Shown here piece by piece: positions 47,001-57,626 of a DNA stretch of 64,000 nucleotides. The DNA comes from Chimonanthus salicifolius. Lineage: Eukaryota; Streptophyta; Magnoliopsida; Laurales; Calycanthaceae. Location of the stretch: positions 7,116,025 to 7,180,024 of the forward strand of contig CM023542.1 of NCBI GenBank assembly GCA_013350335.1, written 5' to 3'. Both the position numbers and the translations under genes were made by a program. The notes under the pieces are model-generated. The model did no database searches and had not been told where the DNA came from. It saw only the letters and a list, made by a program, of their open reading frames with translations. The stretch's first letter is position 1, and every line of letters begins with the position of its first letter.

Positions 47001-50000
47001 AGCAGTTGTAAGGCTAGACTGCTGATGTACATATGTTATGATCATCTATTATCTTGTGTAAATCTGGAAATGACTAGACAATATGTGATGCTTCATTCTT
47101 GTTTCTTTAATAGTCTAATAGGCATTGAACCTTTAAAAAAAAATAGTCTAATAGCATGGACTGTTTAATTTTTTTTTATCTTCTGTAATTGAACATTCAA
47201 CTTCTTGTTTACATTTCCTTAACCATATTCTTGGAAGGCATTAATATGAATCCTTGACATCCCACTTTCTGGCAACTCTTCCTCCTTTTCATTCTTTTGA
47301 GGGATTTACTTTGTTTGTCTAAGAAATTTGTTTCCATTCTCATTTTCAATTTGTATGCAAGTTCATAAAAATATATGATTGTTGTTTTTTTACTGGGACC
47401 AAGACCAATCCTCTGTCAGTTACTTAAGTTGGGTCTACCAACTGACTTTGCAAGTCAATGAGACCATCTTGTCAATATTTTGTAATGTTTACAAACATTA
47501 TAAAGAATATAATAAAAAAGAGCATGAATACTACCGTCCTTCCTAATTTTTACTATGTATGTCCCTGGTCTTTGCTATTTTATGTCCTTTCTTTAGGAAT
47601 ATTGGTGTATTCTACATTATTAATAAATTACTTATTTGGTAGGAAGCTATGGAGATAATAGTTGCTTTCTCTGCAATGACTGCATGGAAAGAGCAACAAT
47701 CACAGAGGGAAGAAACTGACTCAGCTGAAGGCACATGGTCCAGATGGAAACGTGGTGCTATCATTGGTGCAGCTGCATTAACTGGGGGGACTTTGCTGGC
47801 AATTACTGGCGGTACTATGTCTCAAAATTTCATTCAAAAAACATGTTCAGGAAATGACTGTAGCTTTTTGACAAATCCCTGATGAACATGTTAATTTTCT
47901 TTCTTCAACAGGTCTAGCTGCGCCAGCAATTGCCGCAGGATTTGGTGCATTGGCACCTACATTGGGCACCCTCATTCCTGTCATTGGAGCAAGTGGGTTT
48001 GCAGCAGCAGCAAGTGCAGCAGGATCGGTTGCTGGTTCTGTTGCTGTTGCTGCATCATTTGGAGGTTAGTAAATGTTTTGCTCTTCCTTTTCCTTCTCAA
48101 TGCAACCAACAAGAAAGTTCATCACGCACTTCTCTACGAGGTTGCAAATCTAATTGCAGCATCAGCATCTGGTGACACAAATATTTAAAGACTTAACTCT
48201 ACTTTCTTAACTATAGGATTCATATTATCACATTGTGTGTACTCTGATCTTTGTTGCTACTGATTTTTTATTAGTATACTTATTTTTAGCAGAGACAAAG
48301 ATATAAATTCATTAAAAGAAGATAATAAGTACGAAGGAGTTTATGATTTGTATACAAACCATATAAAAACAAAAGGACAATCAATCTTGAAACCGTACAA
48401 CACAACAAAAAAGTAAAAAAACAATCCTAGCTCTCTATTTTATTAGTATACTTGGGAAAAATGTCAACATTACTTGAATTATTAGATAGTGGCCTATTAT
48501 TAGAATATGAAGATTTTTAATGATTTAGAATCTGTTGCCTCTGTACAAGGTTACCAAAGGGATCCTTGGTCTATGCAACTTCCCATGTGAGACTCATCCT
48601 CTCATCGATACTGCCATTGGATTGAAATGGATGAAAAAGAAGAAAAACTATAGTTATATACCCACTTAACTATTCACCAATTCTACAATATATTCTTTTG
48701 TTTTTTTTTTTGGAGTGGTGGTGGTGGTGGTTGGGGGGGGGGTCCCCAAATTGTTGTTGTCATTGTCATCGCTAAAGCCATTCATAACATCTATGAGGGT
48801 TAGTTCTTTGAGGGATACAACTCATAATTAAATTTGACAAGTAGTTTTTTGATGGGATAACTGTTTATTTGATGCCTATAGGACTTGAGCCCACAACTTT
48901 TATAGTTGTAACAACGACATGTTCTCCTACAAATCCCCTCCCCCATGCTCAACTACATCAAAGTAGCCCTAGTAGAGGATCCTTGTAATGACCCTGCCCC
49001 AACCAGTATGATATTGTCCGTTGTGGGCTCACACACGCCCTCACGGTTTTGCATTGGTATATGCGCCCATACATATACTCTAAAAGGCCTCATGCTAGTT
49101 GAAGGAAGATTGTCACTTACATCCCAAAATCCATACTACCTCCCAAGCAATGTGGGCCTTTTCACTGAGGACCACCTTCCTCTAGTGCCGCACTGGAGAT
49201 TCTCTCTTTGTATCCACTCACACACCTCCACCAAGATGCGGGCCCTCACAATCCCCCCACCTAAGACTAGAGTCGTCCTCGGCTCTGATACCATTTGTAA
49301 TGACCATGTCCCAACCAACATGATATTGTCCGCTTTTGGCTCACACACACTCATAGTTTTGCATTGGGATGTGCACCCATGCACATACTTCAAAAGGCCT
49401 CATGCTAGTTGAAGGAAGAGTTTCACTTATATCTCAAGATCCGGATGACCTCCCAGGCAATGTGGGACTTTTCACTGAGGAGCCACCTTCTTCTAGCACC
49501 TCACTGGCAATTCTCTCTTTATATCCACGCCAGAAACACCCCGACCGGGATGCGGGCCATCACAATCCTCACCATTTTTCCTTCATAAATCTTTCATTCC
49601 TTTGTTCATTCATTCAATCCCCAGCATAGCTATAGGCTATGATGTATTGAGAGAGATAGTTCGGTATGTGTACAAGAATGAGCATATGACACTCCATTTT
49701 TTCAAAATCACATGTGTATTGATACAAGTTTCTCGGTTAGCTTTTTATTAATAATTTAATTACCCCACTTTTACACTAATTTTGTGATTTTTTTCTTGAA
49801 ACATTTTACCCTTTTGTATATTTTAATGAATGAATTAATCTTTCAAGAATACTAAATGTTACTTGGGTGTCTACTTATAAAGTTCTTATCATAAAGTCTT
49901 TCTACAGCATTCATTTTGTATATTTCTTTTGACAAAGCTATTCTAGGATCATTATGGATTTTAAGCATATAAACTTGAGGACAAATACAACATGATTACT

Positions 50001-53000
50001 TAACGCATATTTTCTAATGTATCTGTTAAGTACTTTACCAATATGCCAAAAGCTGTAGAGTTGATGGACCGAGGAAAATCAAGCCTTTAAGCCATCCCAT
50101 ACTAGGCTGGCCCAACCCAACACCAATACCCCATGTTGGGCTCCAACCCGCTTCGGAGTTGACATCTTGGTGGCCCACTATATGACTGCTCTCATTCAGA
50201 ACCAGGTATCCCTTTCCACCTTTGTGGCGGTTTCATTCTGGCATCGGGTAGCTCTTTTTGTAGGTTGTCTCCTTCAGGATTCAAACCTAAGACATCGTAC
50301 CTGCTCTAATACCAAATTGTTAGGAACCCAAATTGAAACATTATGGAGAATGTAAAGAAAATGAGAAAAAGAATGAAAATGGGGGATAGAAATTCCACTG
50401 AGGGGAAATCAACCTCTTACTTTGGTTTCAATTCAAGGAGAATCCAACCTCCTAGCCGAAGGCTGTATTTTGGGGAAAACCATTCACTACTCATTTCATT
50501 ATTCACTCAGCCTATAAATAGGCTTAGGGTTACAACTTAAATGGAAATAATAATATTGAAAAGTACATGTAATAAAATAAATCCCAAATTACCCTTAAAA
50601 ATTCTATTCACTAGGATCTTATCATTTTACCATGCAAATGATCCATGAAACTCTAGTCAACATGATCATTAGCATTTTCCATATCAAGTTCCAATAAAAT
50701 TCTGGTCTTCTTATCCTTCCTTCTCCTATGAATGATCTCATTCACCATTAGAGTGAACAGACTGTTGGACTGAGCAGAATCATGTAGTGGTGAACATTAA
50801 TCCAGTGAGAGTGATGGAGTCCAACACAGGTGCAACTCGAAAACCTAAAAAAATATGGCACAGCAACTTGGCACCGTATATTTAAATAAATTGAAATTGA
50901 AATTTATTTTAAATGAAAATGAGGCGCAGAAATAATGACAAAATAATTTACCGATTTTACCGTAAAGTCTAAACAATCAAGTGATAAATTATCAGTATTT
51001 AATTAGGTTTCAATAGGATAAATTTGTGGTAATCTTTTGCCATCTTGGAAAACAATGTTAAATAGTAAAAGAGTCCATAAAGAATGTGTGCAACACAGTT
51101 GTATCAAACATTTTAAAGAGTTTGGGCAACATATGCCATGACTAATCAAGGGATGAATGGAAATTTTAATTGGTTCCTCAGACAACTTTGGTTGTACTCA
51201 GGTTCAGATTCCAATATTCCATGGTCTTAATCTTTACCATTCTTGGGTGGCATTCCTAGAAGCCTTTACTGACCTATCTAACTGCATGATCAGGTGTGGG
51301 GTTAATGCTAAATTTTGGATTTTTTTCAATTACAAAATGTCATCTTGGTATTCATTTTTTTGTCTGAGATATAGCTGCTGGAGCTGGACTTTCTGGAACA
51401 AAAATGGCAAGAAGAATTGGAGAAGTTGATGGATTTGAATTCATTCCTATTGGAGAAAACCATAACCAAGGCGTGAGTTATCCAAACTATTTTTAGCATT
51501 CTGTTGGGCCTAGCTTTTGACTTGAAGTAGGATGGATGGTTATGTGCAACCGTGACCAGATTTACGATTAGTAGAACTTTAATTACCACTCTTTATATCA
51601 ATTTTTTTCCTTTTTTCTTTTCTTTTTATATCCAGCGCTTAGCAGTTGGTATATTGGTGTCTGGATTTGCTTTTGAGGAGGGAGATTTCATCAGGCCTTG
51701 GGAAGGATGTGATGATAACTTGGAGAGGTAAATCAATATTGTCACCAATAACTTGGAGAGGTTATTTTGTATTACTCATTCGTATATGCTGAAATTTCCA
51801 TTTATCTTCAATCCAAGAAAGAAAGCATATAGTCGCATGAGGTTATTATTGAAATGATTTTATCCATCTAATGGCTTTTGTTTTAGGTATGCTCTGATGT
51901 GGGAATCCAAGAATATAATTGCAGTGAGCACTGCCATCCAGGATTGGATTACTTCGAGTAATATACTTGTATAACTTTTCTTTCTTTTAACTTGTTCCAG
52001 GAAAAGGGGTGATCTCCCTATGTTCTGCTACATTGATCCTTTGTTTTCTTCTGTAGGACTTACATTGGAGTTGATGACGCGAGGTGCCATGGTGACTGTA
52101 TTAAGTACACTAGTAACTGCATTGGCCTGGCCAGCTGCTTTACTTTCAGCCACTGATTTCATAGATAGCAAATGGACAATTGCTGTGGACAGGTTCTCTT
52201 GTCATTTCATACCATGTTCGTGTGAATAAATATTATGTAAGGTCAGGTGCACATATGAAAACTTGTTCTTGGGTAAGATAAATCACATGAGGGTCCTCTG
52301 GTCATTCTTTTGCCTCTAATCATACCTTCAAATTCACATCCATCGTCCTAATTCTGCTGTTGGATTGAAACAATAAGCCAATAAGGTTCATTATGAAACT
52401 GTTAGACTTTGAGGCCCTCAATTCAAGTGCTAAGGCGATAATTTCAGGTTTATATTTGACTACCCCCATGGGCCTATCCACAACATTTTATGCAGATCTG
52501 ACCATATCTCATGCATTGATTGTGTCCCTACACATACCCCAGCCTCATGCAGAGAGATATCACTGTATTTCATGTTTGCATATTAACTCACAATACAAAG
52601 CCCAATGAGGTGCTCCTCTGGGCAATTTTCCACAAGATGTCATGCACATATGTATACAGTGGCATCTAAGGCTGATTTATACAGTGATACGTATAAGGCT
52701 TAAATGCTCTCTCTCTATCTTTAATGGTAATGTGAACCTACGACCATTATGAATGTACACTCACACATTTAGTTATATACATATGAACTCTTTCAAAACA
52801 AAAATGTTGTCTGACACATCCTAGATGCTGTATATCCGAGTAGTGTGCCAGACAGAGTGCACCTTTGGGCAGGCCCATGTCTGAGGGCAGGGTGCATCCT
52901 TTGACCTGTGAGCTGAGCTGGATTTGTACAGAATCTTGGATTTAGTTGTCATGAAGTTTTGGGCCCTTTAGATCACCGAACTCTTGTTCTTATGTGCACC

Positions 53001-56000
53001 CTTTTGTTTTTAGAAGAAAGGAGAGGGAGGGGGGTGGGGGGTGGGGTGGGGTGGGGTGGGGGGTAGCATCTTGAAATTTCACCCCAAGGCATGCAAGATC
53101 AACTATCTCTAGAAGTCAAATTTTCAAGGCCAGAAGTTATTGGTCTAGGATGATTGGAAGAGGATAAATAGTATACCACTCAAAATCCAGGTGATTGATC
53201 CCTTCCATATTCCACCAACCTTCTCGACCTCTTCAACTCCTATTTGGGCTTTACAAATTTCATTCACATCTCGCTGGATCTCCCCCTTTGGTTTAGGGTT
53301 TGATGTGATTGGGATATTTGCATTTGCTGAATTGCTGTTGATTTTATTCATACCATTTTATCCAGGTCAGACAAAGCAGGAAAGCTCCTTGCTGAAGTGT
53401 TGTTAAAAGGGTTGCAAGGAAACAGGCATGTCAAGTCTATTAATAACTTACACTGATGTCCTGTGCAAAACTTTTCAAAGATGAATGAATTATTCACTAA
53501 TTTTCTTTGACCTTTTGTGCATTGTTTAGGCCTGTTACCCTTGTTGGTTTTTCTTTGGGAGCACGAGTAGTATTCAAATGCCTTCTACATTTGGCTGAGA
53601 AAGGAGATAATGGTTGTTTCTATAGATTGACAATTTTCTATTTTATTTATTTTCATTTTCAATTTTCTAAGTCTGCATTTAGGTATCTAGGCCGGATGAC
53701 TTATCCATTGATACTTTGGCAGAGGGGACTTGTGGAGAGGGTTGTTCTCCTTGGAGCACCTATCTCTGTCAAAGATGAACATTGGGAAATGGCTAGAAAG
53801 GTACTTTCAATTGAAGATGAATGCTATTGTCTAGATTGTATTCATATGAGAAGCAAATGTGCTGCAATTTTTTTTAATTAATCTTTGTGCATACTGTATT
53901 TGGTAGAATATTCGTCTTTGCACATTAGTGTCCATCTAAGAAGCACCGATACGGGTGCGCGTATCGGATACAACACGTATCCGATATGGGGATACAACAA
54001 ATTTTGAAAAACTAGGATACGGGTGCGGCGGGATACGCCGAATTTAAAAAAATATTTATATATATATACAATGAAATAAATTCAGACATTTATAAAAAAA
54101 CATCATAAATTTTACTATAAGATAAAAAGAGTGATGCAGGTAAAAATGGATAGGGTAACCCTAAATGCCTAAATTTGGTTCTCTAAAAATTAAGAGGGAT
54201 GAAAATAATGTACTCTAAATCTAGAATGGGATGAAATTAAGCGATCTATTAATACTTGCAATTAATTAATATAAATTTGCCACACATAACGATGCAAATA
54301 ATAAGAATTTAATGTGTTTAATGGGAATAATGGGAAATTTAACAATTAATCAATCCCAAAAAGTCTCGGGTCATGGGTTAATGACATCACTTAATTGGAT
54401 GGATTGAATGGGCTTTGGGTAAATGGGTAAAGGTGACTTATGAAGCTGGATATTAAACCAGGGACTTAGGCACATGGGTAATAAGTCACGGACAGATGGG
54501 TGTGGGACACGAATGGAATTAAAACAAGGGGCGGAAGGCTTAGCGATGGAAAAGGGGCTTGTGGCAGCAAGGAAAGGGAACTAGGGAGGGAATCGAATAC
54601 TCAGGGATGGCTATTGGGAGATGGCGAAAGCAGAAAGGGTAGAAGGGATGGCTATTGGCAGATGGCGAAAGCAGAAATGGTAGAAAAAAGGCTAAGGTGA
54701 TGGCGGCTGCTGATCTAGGAGTTGGGCGAAGGCTAGGAAACCCAAAGAGGGTTAGCGGCAGCAGATGTGGGGTCTAAGGAAGGTGGCAGCGATGGTGTTT
54801 GAGGCTAGAAAGAGATGGAAGCAAGAACAGGGGAGGGCGGAAGTTTAGGGCAGAGTTATAAAGGTATGGTTGCAGTAGGGATGTTGGAACAACAGGGTAG
54901 AGGGTTGGATTAGGTGGTGGCGATGGCTAGAGGAGAAGAAAATGAAAAATAGAGAAAAGAAAGAGGGAGAGGAGAGAAATTCTTACCGTATCTCAATCAT
55001 CTCCTTCCTTCGTTATTTCCTCTCCTTCTCCACTCTTCAATCGTTCTTTCCTCTCCTTAGGGTTAGCAGCCCCTTTTTAACAAAAAAAAATAAAAAAACG
55101 CGTGCCCGGGCGTGTCCGGGTTTGTCTACTCGTATCCGGGCGTGTCCGGGTTTGTCCAGGCGTATCGGGGCTTGTCCGGGTGACGTATCGGAGTATATCC
55201 ATATTTGAAAAATATTTAATTAATTGGGTACGTATCGGACACGTATCCGAGCTGTATCCGTGTCGGATACGCACCTGACACGGATACTCGAAGGGTTTCA
55301 AAGTATCCGTGCTTCATAGGTGTCCATGTGTTTACTCACATGTTCATGAGTACATAATCGTGTGCTCAAACATCTGTGTATGTGGATGCACATGGTTGAT
55401 CTAATAATGGCTTTTGGTTTTTCTTATCTTCTTATTCGATTATCAATGCCATTGATCGTGTGCCAAAATTAAACCCATAACTTAAGTTGGATAATTCAGA
55501 GTGAAGAGGGTGAGTATTTGGAAGAGGAACCATGTTAGGAGAACTTTGCCAGCACTATCCTTCTTAATTTGTCATTTCTGGGTTATACTCCATCCCTTTG
55601 AATCCTACAAGTGGCATGTATGGTGGATGAGTTTTTGCTAAGGTATGCTTTGTGGATGACATTAACATAGGACTGTTGCCTTGCATAATTTCTCTGTCTT
55701 GGAGTTCTTGCATTAGTAAAATAGTCCTGACTCCATTCAAATGACATTTTGATCTTGAACATTAACTTTTTGGAGTCTCAGCTGTACTTAAATTATCCTA
55801 ACTTGATGGAAATGGCATTTTTGGATCTTGAATATGGCTAATGAGAATCCACGTTGTGTTGTATGTAGGATAACTTGGTCTCTCATTTTCAATCTCTCAA
55901 GATATCCTGTTTGGCCTGTTTCTTGTTCACAGGTAGTGGCTGGGAGATTTGTAAATGCCTATTCTACAAATGACTGGACTCTTGGAGTGGCCTTCCGTGC

Positions 56001-56360
56001 AAAGTATGTCCACAAGTGTTTATTTATTTATTTGAAAGGTATATATATGTATAAAGGTTTGCTGCAAAATTTCTGTCATTTACACACTATGCCTTGTGCA
56101 GCCTATTAACCCAAGGATTAGGTGGTATTCAACCTGTTGATGTTCCTGGAATTGAAAATGTAAGTAAATCTTTGTTCTTTTTCTCCCCTGCACCGAATCT
56201 ATGCTGAAAGGGAGTTTGTATTGTTTCCTTTTAGGTTGATGTCACACAGCTCATTGAAGGCCACTCTTCGTATCTTTGGACTACACAGCTGATCCTGGAA
56301 AAACTTGAATTAGATGCATATTATCCTGTTTTCTCAATCTCTCCCACCAATCCACAATAA
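43755..56360 (+). CDS. DUF726 family protein (TMCO4-like, alpha/beta-hydrolase-fold membrane protein)
   Basis: Fifteen exons: 43755-44014, 45722-45803, 46476-46983, 47643-47811, 47912-48064, 51375-51472, 51636-51727, 51887-51957, 52057-52192, 53366-53425, 53530-53612, 53723-53800, 55933-56003, 56102-56159 and 56235-56360. Total 2045 nt; removing two apparent extra G (near 46674, GG for G, and 53725, GGGG for GGG) gives 680 residues. Features: N-terminal MAISTLTPMHRYASGALF; FLRLLSEE; Ala/Gly-rich hydrophobic segments in exons 4-5 (IIGAAALTGG, GFGALAPTLGTLIPVIGASG), a likely membrane region; and the nucleophile-elbow motif GFSLGAR in exon 11. Resembles Arabidopsis At4g36210/At2g18100. Biochemical function is not established; the hydrolase fold suggests a lipid or ester substrate. 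Intron 10 uses a GC donor. Confidence 0.85.
44015..45721 (+). other. Intron 1 of DUF726
   Basis: Donor AG|GTCTCC, acceptor ATGCAG|G, restoring the family reading RPVLRFLEIDS. The first 1.29 kb is duplicated at 36564-37815 with few differences. It has many AATTCC/GAATTC-rich words but no recognised transposon. Confidence 0.8.
44033..44080. repeat. (CT)n microsatellite in intron 1 of DUF726
   Basis: About 24 CT units close to the 5' splice site at 44015, matching 36583-36640 in the truncated copy. Confidence 0.9.
48984..49564 (-). mobile_element. Complete TRIM retrotransposon, 581 bp
   Basis: Two direct repeats, 48984-49250 and 49296-49564, each start TGTAATGACC and end ATCACA or CTCACA. They are flanked by a perfect 5-bp duplication ATCCT (48979-48983 and 49565-49569). 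The 45-bp internal part holds, on the minus strand, TGGTATCAGAGC (complement of 49282-49293, the initiator-Met primer-binding site) and a polypurine tract AGGTGGGGGGAT (complement of 49251-49262). No protein is encoded, so it must have moved with enzymes supplied in trans. Confidence 0.9.
50290..50530 (-). mobile_element. LTR/TRIM remnant
   Basis: GCTCTAATACCAAATTG followed by TGTTAGGAACCC resembles a minus-strand primer-binding site (TGGTATTAGAGC) abutting an LTR start. The second LTR and TSD were not identified, so only a remnant is claimed. Confidence 0.4.
53018..53064 (+). repeat. G-rich tract in intron 9 of DUF726
   Basis: Runs of GGGG separated by single T or A, at least eight G-runs in under 50 nt on the coding strand. 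Such sequence can fold as a G-quadruplex in DNA or pre-mRNA. Confidence 0.85.
53936..55319. mobile_element. TIR element (hAT-like TSD), 1384 bp, intron 12 of DUF726
   Basis: Perfect 8-bp repeats GTGTCCAT at 53928-53935 and 55320-55327; the truncated copy near 38150-38160 has the empty site. Ends are inverted: CTAAGAAGCACCGATACGG and ...CCGTGCTTCATAG. Subterminal parts hold many CGTATCCG/CGGATACG words and, at 55096-55195, a GC-rich minisatellite of CGTGTCCGGGTTTGTC units. No transposase recognised. Confidence 0.85.
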
Positions 56361-57560
56361 AGAGTGGTGCCAATTCTTGCCTCTTATTGCTGAAGCTCCA
56401 TTCTGGTTAGTGGAAGGACATCATTTACTTAAGCGGGAACGATGCAACTTCTCATTGATGAGGGGGGTTTTTGCTCTCCAATTGTAACTTTTGTTTGCAT
56501 TCTCTGATTGGCCTACATCTGAATTGCAACTGAGTCCAGTGTACAAATGGCCTTGACCTATTGTTGTAAATGACAGATTTCTTTTTTGAATGGTGAATAG
56601 CAGAAATTTGTTCAGGTACCGCTCATGGCAATAAACTCTATTATAGACTTTTATTTGTATTGGGTGGTGGCACATTCTGTGTCTGGTTATCTGAAAAACT
56701 CAACATCAATGCTGAAAAGTTCTTGCTCATGGCTGTTGAACCAACTTGCAGAATCTTGTGCCAACCAAATTTTTGGCATAAGGAAGCATGTGAAGGAAAA
56801 GAAATATTTGAATGGAAAATAAAAACTTCCAATAAGTATTAGCAAAATGCAAGACTCAATTCCTTATTGAATCCTCATTTCAGGAGGAAGGAAAAAATAA
56901 AAATAAAAAGGAAAGAAGTGGGTGACGTTGTTGTGGGCAGGGGTGTAGATATCAAAATCGATATATATCGGCCGATATATATTGCCGATATCGACCGAAA
57001 AGGAAAAAAAAATAAGAGAGAAAAATATATGTCGATACCGAATTTTTCACTTCTGGTTGTGGTCTTTTGATCTTGCTTATCCTTATGGTAACATATAAGG
57101 TGGATGATACAAAATCTATTTTTGTGCTACTGCTCATTTCAGGTTAGAGTTCTTTCACAGCTACCATATCTCTTCCCCTTGTTTTAATTATGTTATTCGA
57201 CCATGGCCCCTCCTGATATCTTAGACTGAATAATTTGTTGGAAGATATTAGGCATCTCTCTCCATTACTTTAATCTTATGATGTAGTCTATATATCACTG
57301 GAATAAAAATAGTGAGATATTACAGTGATTTTATTGTCCTATCCCAATTTTTAAAAGTTAATATTAAATAATTAAACATAATATCTTCTACAATTATCAT
57401 TACTGCCTGTAATAGTTTAGTAATATTATTATATAAAAACAAAACAAAAATATGAAAGAAGATGAAAGCAATCCAACTTCCTTCCTACTACCATTCATTT
57501 AATTACCGATTTATCTTCCCCTTGCTGCTTGCCTCTTTCGTCAAACTGTAACGTTGAGCA
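56361..57560 (+). other. DUF726 3' UTR and intergenic region before F5H
   Basis: The first part is probably DUF726 3' UTR, since transcripts of this kind usually extend a few hundred bases. It contains a 118-bp MITE (56938-57055); beyond that the DNA is AT-rich and includes the F5H upstream region. Small open frames here have no recognisable features. Confidence 0.6.
56938..57055. mobile_element. hAT-like MITE, 118 bp
   Basis: Ends CAGGGGTGTAGATATC and ...CCGAATTTTTCACTTCTG, flanked by GTTGTGGG (56930-56937) and GTTGTGGT (57056-57063), one mismatch. Contains ATCGGCCGATAT. Smallest member of the family seen at 16164, 19826 and 58818. Confidence 0.75.
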
Positions 57561-57626
57561 AGTATAAGACAACTTGCTACCATTTCATCTTCATTCTTTC
57601 TTTCTAGACTCGAGAACAAGAAGGAA
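57540..57626 (+). promoter_or_regulatory. Core promoter and 5' leader of F5H
   Basis: AGTATAAGAC at 57561-57570 is a TATA-like element about 60 bp before the ATG at 57627, which would give a 5' UTR of about 30 nt. The leader is TTCTTTCTTTCT-rich. Position is inferred only. Confidence 0.45.

Larger units (their letters stand above)
48065..51374 (+). other. Intron 5 of DUF726, holding LTR-type elements
   Basis: 3.3 kb between GAG|GTTAGT and ATATAG|CT. It contains the TRIM at 48984-49564 and a further LTR-like remnant near 50290-50530. The rest is AT-rich without recognised features. Confidence 0.8.

Noticed and set aside
54500..55208. Gly/Arg- and Arg-rich frames inside the 53936-55319 element as a transposase
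   Set aside because: Short, compositionally biased and without DDE or BED-type motifs.
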